A DNA stretch of 64,000 nucleotides, from positions 516,001 through 580,000 of the forward strand of contig CAJHNH020008454.1 in assembly GCA_905116865.2 (NCBI GenBank), read 5' to 3'. This DNA comes from Candidula unifasciata. Lineage: Eukaryota > Mollusca > Gastropoda > Stylommatophora > Geomitridae. This document shows, piece by piece, positions 1 to 38,303 of this stretch (position 1 is the first letter of the stretch; every line of letters begins with the position of its first letter). Made by a program: the position numbers and the translations under genes. The notes under the pieces were generated by a model that had not been told where the DNA came from, did not search any database, and worked only from the letters and a program-made list of their open reading frames with translations.

Positions 1-456
1 GAGTAGCAGATACACTTGTGTAAAGATGTGTAGCAGATACACTTGTAAAAAGATGTGTAGCAGAGACACTTGTGTAAAGATGTGTAGCAGATACACTTGT
101 GAAAATATGAGTAGCAGATACACTTGTGTAAAGATGTGTAGCAGATACACTTGTAAAAAGATGTGAAGCAGATACACTTGTGTAAAGATGTGTAGCAGAT
201 ACACTTGTAAAAAGATGTGTAGCAGATACACTTGTGTAAAGATGTGTAGCAGATACACTTGTAAAAAGATGTGAAGCAGATACACTTGTAAAAAGATGTG
301 AAGCAGATACACTTGTGAAAAGATGTGTAGCAGATGCACTTGTAAAAAGATGTGAAGCAGATACACTTGTAAAAAGATGTGAAGCAGATACACTTGTGAA
401 AAGATGTGTAGCAGACACGGTTGTGAAAAGATGTGAAGCAGATACGCTTGAAAAAG
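1..456. repeat. 27-bp minisatellite, about 17 copies
   Basis: Direct tandem repeat with a 27-bp period, core TAGCAGATACACTTGTGTAA followed by AGATGTG. Copies differ mainly by GTGTAAAG versus GTAAAAAG and by TGTAGC versus TGAAGC. The array is cut by the left edge, so its full length is unknown. The last units are decayed. There are no unique spacers between units, so it is not a CRISPR-like array. Confidence 0.95.
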
Positions 457-832
457 AGAGAGATACGTGCTAATGAAAAGATGGGTAAAGTCTATTTTCA
501 GGATTATCTTGGAATTGTCTGGGAAGTAAGAAAATCATTTTGTCTATAAAATGGACTTTGTCTATATAATGGCCAAAAAATATATAAGGGCCAGATACTT
601 CACACTCAACAGCAGTTTTCCGTGCAATGACAAAAGTTCTCAAGAATCTCTCTCCCTATTGTCTTCATCAATCTCCCTGCTCACAACTCTGGCTTTCAAA
701 CATGTGTGTATACGCACACACCTTTCCATGATCTCTATTTAATATTGAAGTTATTCATTGTCCACTTTTCTACAGCATAAAACAGTCTTTAGTGTATTCA
801 TAATATTTGGATTTTCGCCATGACGTTTTCAG
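457..832. other. Intron or upstream sequence, nothing recognised
   Basis: AT-rich single-copy-looking sequence between the minisatellite and the first visible exon of the LRR gene. A 63-codon open frame from 551 to 742 has no domain signature and is probably chance. Confidence 0.5.
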
Positions 833-29196
<28,364 letters not shown>

Positions 29197-29209
29197 CGGC
29201 ACATGGGAA

Positions 29210-29360
29210 CTGTCGTAGCGTAGCGGCTTTATGCTAGCCTACCAACCAGAAGGCCATGGGTTCATATCCGCCATCTAGCGGATTTTTTTCTTTCAAAACT
29301 TGACTGCCAGGTTAACCCAGCCTAGAATTAAAACCATCATGTGATTCCTTGATGGAATAC
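29210..29360 (+). mobile_element. SINE-A fragment
   Basis: Directly after the LRR gene stop: GTAGCGTAGCGGCTTTATGC, box-B-like ATGGGTTCATATCC, then GGTTAACCCAGCCTAGAATT. Its body is cut short after about 130 bp. It would be part of the 3' UTR if transcription continues. Confidence 0.7.
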
Positions 29361-30238
29361 TGTGCGTGCAGCTACTGTTTAGCTGTAACTGCTGCTTCCA
29401 TCGATGATCTGCAATTCTAGTGGCATAATTTTTCTGTTGGCACTTCTACTGGCTGCCTTATGCATTTAAAATGTGTGTGTTCTCCGTTGGCTTCGCCGAG
29501 ACTGCAACCTACAGCAATAGATATTTTGTGTTGTTTTTGCTGGCACAAAACGAGGCAACTCTGGGGTGATCCGTTTGCTGTAAAGTTGGAACTGATTTTA
29601 ATATTAACTGATTAACTTTTTTTAAATATCAGACAATTCACGGTGCGTTTCTTTGCAGTTCGGAATATAATTTGATATTTTTACTGTCTTATACTACAGT
29701 TATGTGTTGTAAGGACTCCTTTGTGCCTAAATTATTAGCTTAACTACTTCTGTTCAGCCAAATCAAAATATGTATTGGCTTTTAAGCTCAACTCCTTGAG
29801 ACAGAAGAAGCTTTAAAAGCTAACATCTGCGTGGAACTTGGACTCCTTGAGTACCAGCAGATTTTGTATAAATAACCAATAGGAGAAGCCACCTGTGTAT
29901 TGTCTTCAAAGTCGCTAAATGTACTAGGGAAGCCAGTTTTCTTAAAATACGGTGACCATCTATGGAAGGACTTGAATATATTACTTGTTGAGTGGGATTC
30001 ACAGCTGTGACTGTTGCGCATCACATTATGTTTGAGACTAAAAGAGTTAAAGAGTTAACTGATTAAAAAGATACCAGATTTACTTCTTATATCTTAAGAA
30101 GGTCTAGTTTTCACCTATTTGTAAATCACCAAAGAGGATGTTCTTGCCTTATGGACTCTACAGTCATCCATCCTGATACGTAACCTAGCGATCTGAGCCT
30201 TCAGAAACATTTAGATAAATGCTGTGATTCGGGCTTTT
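29361..30238. other. Downstream flank of LRR gene, nothing recognised
   Basis: AT-rich DNA. No AATAAA and no domain-bearing open frame were found. Confidence 0.45.
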
Positions 30239-30500
30239 TCCAGTACCTCAGTGTTTGTGATCTTGTCACTTAATGCCAAGTGTTGTTGTTCGTTCCATCA
30301 CGAGTGATGAAGACCACTTTAATCCAAAGATCAGTGATTATGAGTACAAGGTGGCTGATTAGACCAATATGAGCCTCGAAAGTTCTTGGGCAGTGCGGAC
30401 AACAGATGGAAGCCGCAGTAAGTGTGGGATTAACACTACGATTTTTTCTAGTCTACCTCCGTTTCTCTGCCTGTGCAACCTCCGATGCGCCATGCCTGAG
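30239..30500 (-). mobile_element. LINE 3' end remnant (antisense)
   Basis: TTCGTTCCATCACGAGTGAT, GAAGACCACTTTAATCC, GTGCGGACAACAGATGGAAG match, inverted, the 3' region at 41330-41480. Confidence 0.7.
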
Positions 30501-30534
30501 GTGAAAGTTATTTAATCGTTTCTTCTTTCTTCTG

Positions 30535-30870
30535 TGTTTCTAGCCTCCAATGGAGCAGCCCTCAAACAAATCACGCCAAGTCGTACCATGTCCACCTCGT
30601 CTTTTTAACTTCGCCCTCTATCTCTCTTTTACATGTTATTTTGGGAGGGATTGGGGGGGGGGGTCTTCCTTTATTTCTATGCGTCTGTGGGTTCCAGTGC
30701 AAAGACATTCTAATTATATTGTTCTCAGGTTTTCTCAACGTGTCTCATACTCAACGCCAGCGTCTTTTCTTCACCTCTTGGTCCCCTTGAAACTATTTAG
30801 TTCTCTTTCAAAGCTGTACATTAGTGATTCTATCATACCATTTCAATCGTTTCACCTAGTACGAAATAAG
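30535..30870 (-). mobile_element. 3' end of the 2502-5068 LINE family (antisense)
   Basis: Antisense match to 4690-5050: CCTCCAATGGAGCAGCCCTC, TGTGGGTTCCAGTGCAAAGA, TTTTCTCAACGTGTCTCATA, CAACGCCAGCGTCTTTTC. Diverged at roughly one base in six and interrupted by a G run. Confidence 0.85.
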
Positions 30871-31002
30871 TCGACCAAGTTTCAAGGTCGTAAAGAAGAG
30901 TGCTGAGAGTTCAAGTTGTTGTATATTATTGATGTCTATAATATCACTAAGATGTTTGTCAAAATTTTCATCAACTCCACACACTACCGTGTCGCCCCAT
31001 AT

Positions 31003-31197
31003 CAACGGTTCTCAACCTGTCGGTCACGATCCACTGTTGTGTCGAACAACCCTTTCACAGGGTCGCTTAGACCATCTTAAAACACATATTCACTGAAGTT
31101 ATGAAGTAGCAACAAAAATAATTATATGCATGAGGGTCACCACAATATGAAGAACTGTATTGAAGCGTCGCCGCATTAGGAAGGTGGAGAGACACTG
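31003..31197. mobile_element. SPIN-like non-autonomous hAT element (MITE)
   Basis: Starts CAACGGTTCTCAACCTGTCG and contains GAACAACCCTTTCACAGGGT, CAGTTATGAAGTAGCAAC-like GAAGTTATGAAGTAGCAACA, AGGGTCACCACAATATGAAG, AACTGTATTGAAGC and GCATTAGGAAGGTGGAGAG, ending CACTG. These are the terminal and subterminal sequences remembered for SPIN/Charlie-type hAT MITEs. Flanking octamers CCCCATAT and CCCTCTAT (6 of 8 equal) could be a decayed 8-bp target duplication. It lies in the intergenic region. Confidence 0.82.
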
Positions 31198-31734
31198 CCC
31201 TCTATGAACAAGAAGAATCTAACTGTAGAGCACACTCTTTGTCGTCCGTGGCCTAGGAGTTACGAAAGCCAGTTCACAATCCATACATACTGGAGTTTTG
31301 AAGTCAGCTGCGGGCGATGTGACAGCGGACAGTTTCACGGTAATTTTGACGTTCAGTCAATAATAGTAAACTATTAAATGTCAAACTGTTTATCAAAACC
31401 CCTCAGTAGTATTATAGAACACAAAATACACAAGAGCGAACATTACAAATGTAAATAACACTGATGCGTACTGATTTGGGAGAGTGTAATAGTGTGTGAA
31501 GGGACAGAGTGTTATGATAGTAGCTTCTGTGAGTTCACGGGGATTAGTGTCAAAATTGGCCCGAGTAGTGAGGGAGAGAGAATGTTGACCAGTGAACATG
31601 TATTATCATGAACGAGGCGTGCACGCACGAAGAGGTAGACGCGAGGGTTTACTGTGTGGGAGCTGACAAGCATGGGTAACGAGGAGAACAGAGTAAGTGT
31701 GAATTACGTGACAGTGTGATTCTCATGTAACATC
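31198..31734. other. Intergenic sequence, nothing recognised
   Basis: No family copy, RNA gene or credible coding frame was noticed. Confidence 0.45.
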
Positions 31735-31860
31735 AGCCACCCACATAAGCGTGATCCTCGAGAACACCCAGATGAGTGTGAGTCTCGAGAACGCCCACAT
31801 GAGCATGATTCCCGAGAACGCCCACACGAGCGTGCCTCTCGTGTAAACATCATCCGCTCA
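31735..31860. repeat. Degenerate 32-bp minisatellite, four copies
   Basis: Units of the form CCCACATGAGCGTGATYCTC, GAGAACG; each copy shows several substitutions. Confidence 0.8.
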
Positions 31861-31865
31861 CATGA

Positions 31866-32085
31866 GTTTCTTCTTCTTCTTCTTCACTTCCTCTTTTACC
31901 GCTGTGGGTGTCGAGGCGAGATATAAGGTTCTGTTTCTAGCTCTTCTGGCTGCCTCGACCATAGGCACATCGTGCTATTGTAGAGTTTCTCTGATGTTAT
32001 CCTTCCATCTTGTTCTTGGTCTACCCCGTGCTCTACGTCCTTCTTCTCATTCCATGTATGCTTTGTATGGTATTGTGTCACATGA
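31866..32085 (-). mobile_element. LINE 3' end remnant (antisense), GAA tail
   Basis: Begins with TTCTTCTTCTTCTTC (GAA tail in reverse) and contains TTCCATCTTGTTCTTGGTCT, the antisense of a GRPRTRWKD-like motif, followed by antisense post-RT sequence. Confidence 0.65.
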
Positions 32086-32136
32086 GTTTGACAGGGATAA
32101 ATTGGGACTGAGTAGTCAGTCCGAGTCCGAGAGTCA

Positions 32137-32138
<2 letters not shown>

Positions 32139-32200
<62 letters not shown>
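32139..32200. repeat. GA microsatellite
   Basis: About 30 perfect GA units. Confidence 0.95.
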
Positions 32201-32202
<2 letters not shown>

Positions 32203-32204
32203 AA

Positions 32205-32935
32205 GTCAGGGTCAGTTATTATCCCTCTCTGGGAAGACAGACAGAGTACCGTACAACTATTAGGCATCAAGGTCTGAGTAAGGGTTGCGATACTGGTCGA
32301 AGGTATAGTCCCGTTGGCGAAGTAAGTCCAAGGGGACGGAATGCTCCAATAGTAACTGTGTTCTGGGTGACGACGCGAGGAGACGTAGGGTCACTAAGGA
32401 AACATAACAGTGGGGATGCCGACGAGAGCTGTGTGCTAGAGGGGACTTGTGTTAGAAGTCCTGTCGGTCATCGTAATCCTTCGACAGGCTGACGTGCTGT
32501 GTGCTTTCCGAGAACGGTAAGGGAAGTCCGTCTCCAGTCAGCCGTGGTTGTCTGCTGAAATAATATCAAGGTCCAGTGGATAGGAGAATTCGTCCTGTTC
32601 AGCTGTATAGCGTGCCCAGAGTTGTGGGATGCTGTAGACCTTTGGAGCTGTAGTGGTCAGGGAGAGGTCACTACAAATTGAGAGAGAGAGAGCGTGAGTG
32701 AGGACTAATTGGACTATGTGCCAATGTTAATTGGGTTCAATGTCTACGTCTCTGCAGTTTTGTTTATGTGAGAGCTTGTGTATACCCTCTTGTGTTCTGT
32801 CAAATAAACCCCGTGTATGACGGAACTACTGTCGTCGAGTCCTGCATCGAGTGAGAGGGAGCGACTGTTTATTCCGTCTGGACACTTGGAAGTGTGCTGA
32901 TTGGTGTGCAACTCAGATAGCACACAACAAACACA
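32205..32935 (+). other. Possible solo LTR (weak)
   Basis: A G/C-richer stretch unlike its surroundings with an AATAAA at 32802 close to a GTCTGGACACTT...ACACAAC end. No second copy, no TG...CA inverted ends that can be fixed, and no coding remains. Offered only as a candidate. Confidence 0.2.
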
Positions 32936-33059
32936 AACAATAACCTAAAAACTTAGTAACTTCTTGGAAATCACACCATTCACACTCGATAAAGATGTTT
33001 AAACAATACAACTGGTTATTTAATTGATATTACGTACATTTCTGACTGTTCTGTGAAGG

Positions 33060-33255
33060 TCCAGTTTAATGAAGCATGCACGTCTGTCAATCCTCAAATG
33101 TATGAGGGAGTAGAAAGTTTCAAAACAGCGTGCCCTTTGTGACAGACTGTGCCTAACCCAGTCGTGAAGTTTGTCACAGAAGTCACGTCATTTTGAAACT
33201 TCCTTACTCCACCCATATACTTGATGGACTGGCAGGCATGCATCACTATACTGGA
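33060..33255. mobile_element. Hairpin MITE with long inverted repeats
   Basis: Left arm TCCAGTTTAATGAAGCATGC...GAGTAGAAAGTTTCAAAA pairs with right arm TTTTGAAACTTCCTTACTCC...GCATGCATCACTATACTGGA (about 70 bp per arm at roughly 75-80 percent identity). A short centre carries TTGTGACAG/TTTGTCACAG. No transposase. Confidence 0.75.
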
Positions 33256-33950
33256 CTTGTATTCACCGATGAATTTCTAGAAGTTTCACACTTTCAATGA
33301 CCAAAAATAGGATAATAGAATGCTGTTCCTTTTTGGTGCATGTCAAAAGTTGTATTGCCATCTTAGGAGTATCATTATGACGTCCCTGTTTTCATCTGCA
33401 CCATGATGTCATGTGCTTAACACTCTTGACATCCTTAACAACAATAGTCATGGGTCACAAGAACATGCCAGGTACTTTAAGTTTTAGGACCCCATGTCGT
33501 CGGCTTCGAGATTTGGTAAGGAAACCACCAGAACGTCGCATAGTATGGGTGGGGGGGGGTGGGGTTAGGGTTAGTTGGTAGTCGCTATTCATTTCACACT
33601 AACCCTACCCTTTCCCCGTATTGTACTGTCTAGAAAAATCCAAAGGAATTCCCTACGAAATCTCGGAGCCGACGCGATGGGAGTCGACTAAAATTAAAGT
33701 ACCCAGTGACGTGGTTATTGTAATTTCTGACCCTCTTTAAGGTATGATTTAAACACCCCTTTACACCCCCTCCCCCGGTAAATTCGTTCCTTCGTTGGAG
33801 GAAAAAAAAAGGGGGGGGGGCGCAGTATGTATACGTTCAGAAAACTGAGAACAACGTTATTTGTAATTGTAGTCCAAGTTTTCTAGACAGAATAAAATGT
33901 GTCATTTTGACTAAGAGGGCTAGGGTTTCCTTTTCCTTCACACTTTTAGG

Positions 33951-34378
33951 TGAGATCCACTATAATCTCCCCAGCCTAACCAGGTCACGTTCCATTTATA
34001 TATTTTTAAGGCTCGTTTTGCTGTCCGGTGGGTTACGGTTGTGTTGTTTGCTTTCTGGCTTGTCTTGCACTCTCTAGAGGGGTTGTGGGTTAGACGCAGT
34101 TTCTAAATGTTTTGTAGTATCTGGCGTGCTTAAATATACAACACACGATATCAACGCATTGCCGAACACCCCCCTAGCAGTGTACAAAGGTGGGGTGACT
34201 GGAGGTCGACCAATCAGAGCGAGCTAATGTGTAACGTGGGGAGATTGTTGTGGAACTAACCCACTTTTAGTAGGTCAGCTAAACTGTGCAGCTGAGGTTG
34301 TTTTAAGTGTACAGGATAGGGTATGATCCACGATAATCTCCCCACCTTACACACTAGCTGTTCCTGATTGGGGAGCAA
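33951..34378. repeat. Three-copy inverted motif, possible MITE
   Basis: GATCCACTATAATCTCCCCA (33955), its inverse TGGGGAGATTGTTGTGGAA (34238) and GATCCACGATAATCTCCCCA (34327) form + - + copies. The second and third copies pair over about 50 bp, including CTAGCTGTTCCTGATTGG versus CCAATCAGAGCGAGCTA. Confidence 0.6.
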
Positions 34379-34744
34379 ACTCGCACACATTAAAGTAAAA
34401 TTAAATGACACCTTTTCGCATCTTCAGGATATTGGGCACATATCAGATTCCGTTCTGGGGAGAAAAAAAAATAACAACCAGGTTCAACCTGCTGTTGGCA
34501 GCGAAGTGCCAACAGGCTCAGGTTTTATTTGTGGTATGGTTTATTTTTGCCACGTTCGTGGCTAAGATTCTCTGGCCTAATGTGTCTGTCCTCACAGGCA
34601 GACCGCGCCTTCCTGTATAGTCCCCATAGGTTCCTTTTGTCCTTATTTTCCTATTGTTTTTCTCATGGGTCATCCTCTATCTAATTGGGTCTCCTTATTA
34701 TCTTGCTCTTGTGTCCTCTATCGTGTGTTAGAGTCTATTCCCTT

Positions 34745-34920
34745 CTATTCTGGCCAGGCAATGGGCATATAGTGCTAAACCTAAATTGAACAGAACAACC
34801 AGCACTCAGTGGGTGATGTGGTCGACAAAATGCCGGCCGCTTTTACTTCCCAGAAGTGTTCTCTATTTAAGAATAGGTCGACCAGGAAGCCAAAGTCCTT
34901 TAACTCGGAAAATTTTTAAT
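34745..34920 (-). mobile_element. SINE-A, 5'-truncated
   Basis: GGGCATATAGTGCTAAACCT, AGTGGGTGATGTGGTCGACA, TGCCGGCCGCTTTTACTTCC; the head is absent. Confidence 0.75.
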
Positions 34921-34960
34921 CATTTTTCTGAAGTAAATTCATAACAAAATGATGTATGTT

Positions 34961-34973
34961 GTCTCAATATTTC
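34961..34973. repeat. Target-site duplication, left copy
   Basis: GTCTCAATATTTC, repeated at 35260-35272. Confidence 0.88.
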
Positions 34974-35259
34974 TTTCTTCTTCTTCGCGTTCACCAGCTG
35001 TAAACTCTGGCGTAAAGTTCTGGTTGTTCGTCCACTTCTGGGCTGCAGTCCTGCTCCAGAACCTGAGTGTTGCGTGTGCATCAGTTTTACAGATCTGATT
35101 CAATTGAATGCAGTCTGCTGGTTCCTTGCCTCTCAGGCAGATACACTCCGACTTCAAAGGAAGCTTCCAAGTTAGTTGACTCTTACGACATGCTTTTGGG
35201 TAAGCAGTGGGTCTATTCTTGTTTTCCCCCACAATAGGGCTCCGGAACCCACACGGGGA
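34974..35259 (-). mobile_element. SINE-E, full-length reference copy, 13-bp target-site duplication
   Basis: 286 bp antisense. In its own sense it starts with the small stem CCCGTGTGGGTTCCGGAGCC...TGTGGGGGAAAACAAG, passes TAAGAGTCAACTAACTTGG, CAAGGAACCAGCAGACTGCA, CACGCAACACTCAGGTTCTG and ends CCAGCTGGTGAACGCGAAGA with GAA repeats. Same 5' start in several copies, no tRNA head recognisable. Confidence 0.9.
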
Positions 35260-35487
35260 GTCTCAATATTTCATCTTCGCGATAGTAAGATAAGCTGCAA
35301 TCCCCAAAACGAAGGTCGAATCCAATGGTTTTCCATATATCTGTATTTTTTCATGATGGTGAAAGGAAAGATCTTCTTACCAGTCCTTCTGCTGCTTGTT
35401 GACTTCTCATCCCATCTGCGTTTAACCTTACCCTCAAGTACTAAAGTCAAGTCAACTAGACAAAAGGAAACTTTTCTCCATTGACGC

Positions 35488-35560
35488 ATCAGGCATAATG
35501 AACTAGACCTATAATTTAAAACTTGACAGATGACGTTGTCAACATCACTCCCGTCACCTT
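35488..35560 (-). mobile_element. SINE-A 3' fragment
   Basis: AGGCATAATGAACTAGACCT, ATGACGTTGTCAACATCACT correspond to the decayed SINE-A 3' half, directly followed by a second copy. Confidence 0.55.
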
Positions 35561-35800
35561 TATAGAACCCTTTTCCATGCGATTAGGCGTATTGGGCATA
35601 TAGTGGGTATTGTGATCAGCATCACGCCGGCCGCTTTTACTTACCAGGACTTGAATCTGGTACCAATCTAAGGCTGGGTCGACCTGGGAACAGAGGTCAT
35701 TTTGTTTTAAAGAAAAAATCCAGCAGCGTCCGGATTTGAACCTAGGACCTTCTGATCCGTAGGCGAGCGTCCAGCCGCTTCAGTACGGCGGCTCTGAAAA
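35561..35800 (-). mobile_element. SINE-A (A1 head)
   Basis: CCCTTTTCCATGCGATTAGG, GATCAGCATCACGCCGGCCG and, at the right end, the antisense head TCCGTAGGCGAGCGTCCAGC, CGCTTCAGTACGGCGGCTC. Lacks the TAGACCAAACGG segment. Confidence 0.8.
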
Positions 35801-36299
35801 TGAAGTTTGCTCTGTCGACTGAAAATACTTTTTTTAATGGAAAGGGGGAGGGGGGTGTATGTTTGGTCGTAGGTCGAGTGTACTTGTTCCTGCATTAAGA
35901 GGCTGTCATTATTTGAGAAAAGATATCAAACTAAACGAAACATAGAACTAGTCAGCTGCATATTATTAAGTCACAAACCTTCAAAATCAAATTGCCTTTG
36001 TCTGCACATTACATGAACGGTCAATGTCAGGGGTGCGAACAAAAATACCAGACATCACTTAACCGAGGTATCTCTGAGAAAACTCCACATGTCTAACTGG
36101 CCAGTTGAAGCTATGACACACGTGTGAACACAGAAAATGAATACTAGCCATAAAAAGCTTTGGCAGGCAAAGAAGTCATTTGTCAATGTTGATATAACCC
36201 CTGTGCTTTCAAATGGCATATTCTCTAGTTGTGTTAGTTAAATGTTGTTTACAGGACATCGCACACCAGCCACGTGTGGTTTTATTAGGCAGTTTGTCA
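35801..36299. other. Intergenic sequence, nothing recognised
   Basis: No repeat family, RNA gene or convincing coding frame noticed. Confidence 0.4.
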
Positions 36300-36790
36300 G
36301 TGGTTTGTGCAACAAAGTCTGGCATGTGATATCACACCGTCTAGTTTGAGAATGGAGGTGAAGACAGTCACTGCTGCCTTCCGCTTCCTTGAGAATCAGC
36401 TGCACACTCATGTCGTGATTCTAACGGACTCACAGAGTATTTTGAGAAAGGTGAAGACAGGCATGCTTTGTGCAGAGTGGCAAGCTTCGCTTCAGATATC
36501 CCAGATAGTTAGCGTCCTGTGCATATTTTCTCCGGGTGATGCTCGTGTGTTAGGAAACGAGCAGGTAGATAGAAGGACCGGTTCTGACCACTTAGTGGTG
36601 AACTAATTTGTGACAAGCTAGATTATGTGAGGTATACGCTCAAAACTCAAGGGAAAAGCAAGACGGATGTACAATTAGACAGTTACCTGTACCATCGAAA
36701 CTAGAGCTCTTCGCTTGCTGCTGAAGATTGGGACGGGGCGCTAATGGGAGTGCCCCGAGAGCTACGGTATTGATTCTTCATTCAACATTC
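36300..36790 (+). mobile_element. RNase-H LINE, 3' end with most of the RNase H domain
   Basis: Best copy of the family: MEVKTVTAAFRFLENQLHTH, VVILTDSQSILRKVKTGML, AEWQASLQISQIVSVL, FSPGDARVLGNEQVDR. The TDSQS and GNEQVDR boxes are RNase H landmarks. A stop and deletion follow, then the shared terminal GCTCTTCGCTTGCTGCTGAA. Confidence 0.85.
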
Positions 36791-36912
36791 AAAATATGTC
36801 AGTGGTTCTGGGTGGTACAATGCTCATATCGTTGCAGTGGCGAGGCGTGATCGGTTCGCATGTGTAACATTTAGCAGGTAATGGAGAGGCTATCGCGATA
36901 TTTTCCATCTCG

Positions 36913-36925
36913 ACCATGCCACACG
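36913..36925. repeat. Target-site duplication, left copy
   Basis: ACCATGCCACACG, repeated at 37138-37150 around a SINE-B. Confidence 0.88.
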
Positions 36926-37137
36926 TCGGCTCTGTCGAATGCGAACGCTTCGTAAAGCCTGGGTGCCGGGTTCAATCCCAGCCTTGGGCCATGCGCATTG
37001 CGTTGGTTTCGACAGTGGTATCAGGGGACCGACCGACCAGGGCAATGGCAAACACGTAAATTTGCCTAGAGAAACCACACAACATCCAGGGGCTGCTGGG
37101 GTTGGTTCTGCAACGTCCTGTAAAGGATACACAACTA
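36926..37137 (+). mobile_element. SINE-B, full length, 13-bp target-site duplication
   Basis: 212 bp. tRNA-like head TCGGCTCTGTCGAATGCGAA with box-B-like CCGGGTTCAATCCCAG, then TTGGTTTCGACAGTGGTATC, CAATGGCAAAC, GAGAAACCACACAACATCC and the 3' end TGCAACGTCCTGTAAAGGAT, ACACAACTA. Confidence 0.92.
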
Positions 37138-37369
37138 ACCATGCCACACGGCATGGAGTATAAGAAGACGGGGGAAATCAAACATCGCCTGATTCAAAAG
37201 CTACTACTCTCAACCCTTTACTGAACGCCTCAGTTATGGTTAAGTACTCTTGTTAAGTTGAACAAGGACAGATAACCCTAACATCCAAACATGGCAACTT
37301 GCCAGTTGCAACAGATGTTATCGGGACGTACGAAAGTGTGAGTGGGGGAGTGGGTATTGATGCGAGGAA

Positions 37370-37383
37370 AAGGGGGGGGGGGG
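37370..37383. repeat. Poly-G run
   Basis: About 13 consecutive G residues. Confidence 0.9.
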
Positions 37384-37864
37384 TGGCATGGCATGTGATA
37401 GGTCGCTGCTTATACAAACACGAGAAACGTCGAAGGAAATATTCCATCAACCTACTTTCCATTAACTGACCCCCGCCCGCAGCTTATGTCTTCAGTCGCA
37501 GTTTTCATTGTGTGGAGTTTGGACTTGGTTTGTGTAAAATCGTTTTTCGATCGCCTTTTTTTTTCTGTAGGAAATAATTTTTTTACAGAGTGGGGAAGGG
37601 GGAGGAGGGCTGGTCTTATGAGTCGTGTTACTTTCAAACATGAAAGTAGACCTTGTCAAAAGTTAGTATCCGGTCAATTTCAAATAATTTTAACGTCGAA
37701 TGAGGATACAAGATATGAGGGAATGACCAAGGCAGAATATGTTAGTCTGAATCCATCACAGCATGAGTTAATATCTAAATCCGAAATACTGACAGTACAT
37801 GAGACAGGTGACTGTAGAGATAAACGCTAACTAACGCCACCCATCTTGGTCTAATGCGAGAATG

Positions 37865-38303
37865 AGAATACAATCTTACTTACTTTTACTTACTTTTTCC
37901 TTCCTCGTATGCCGCTAAGCGTTGTGGGGAGATGCAAGTTCCTGTCATAAGCAAGGCGGGCAGCATCTGATGTTCTGAGGCCATGCTTTTGGCCGGTTTC
38001 GGAGACCCCGTCAATCCACCGTTTCCTTGGTCTTCCTCTTGCCTTATATCCTGAGCTTCTTTGGTTGAAAATTTGTGATGTTATTTGATCATTTTTCATC
38101 CTGGTTAGATGTCCAAACCATTTAATTCTTTGATGTTCTATGTAGTCTAAACATGGCGTAGTTTTGACAGTGTTTCTAATGTCTATATTCTTTATCCTGT
38201 CTAGTCTGGTCTTGTTCGCTGCTTTTCTTAGACATTTCATTTCACAGGCTTCTATTTTTCTTTCATGGGTCTTGTTGATTGTCCTTTCTAATTTTCGTAG
38301 CAA
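37865..38303 (-). mobile_element. LINE RT C-terminal region
   Basis: Open minus-strand frame of 137 codons: KIEACEMKCLRKAANKTRLD, RIKNIDIRNTVKTTPCLDY, HQRIKWFGHLTRM, GRPRKRWIDGVSETGQKHGL and TLSGIRGRKK. This is the best preserved of the post-RT fragments in the window. Confidence 0.88.

Noticed and set aside
1..456. CRISPR-like array
   Set aside because: The repeat is contiguous with a 27-bp period and no unique spacers, and the window is eukaryotic.
30550..30906. 118-codon plus-strand frame
   Set aside because: Antisense shadow of a LINE C-terminal region homologous to 4690-5050.
35176..35484. 102-codon plus-strand frame
   Set aside because: Its first part is SINE-E sequence and the remainder has no recognisable feature.
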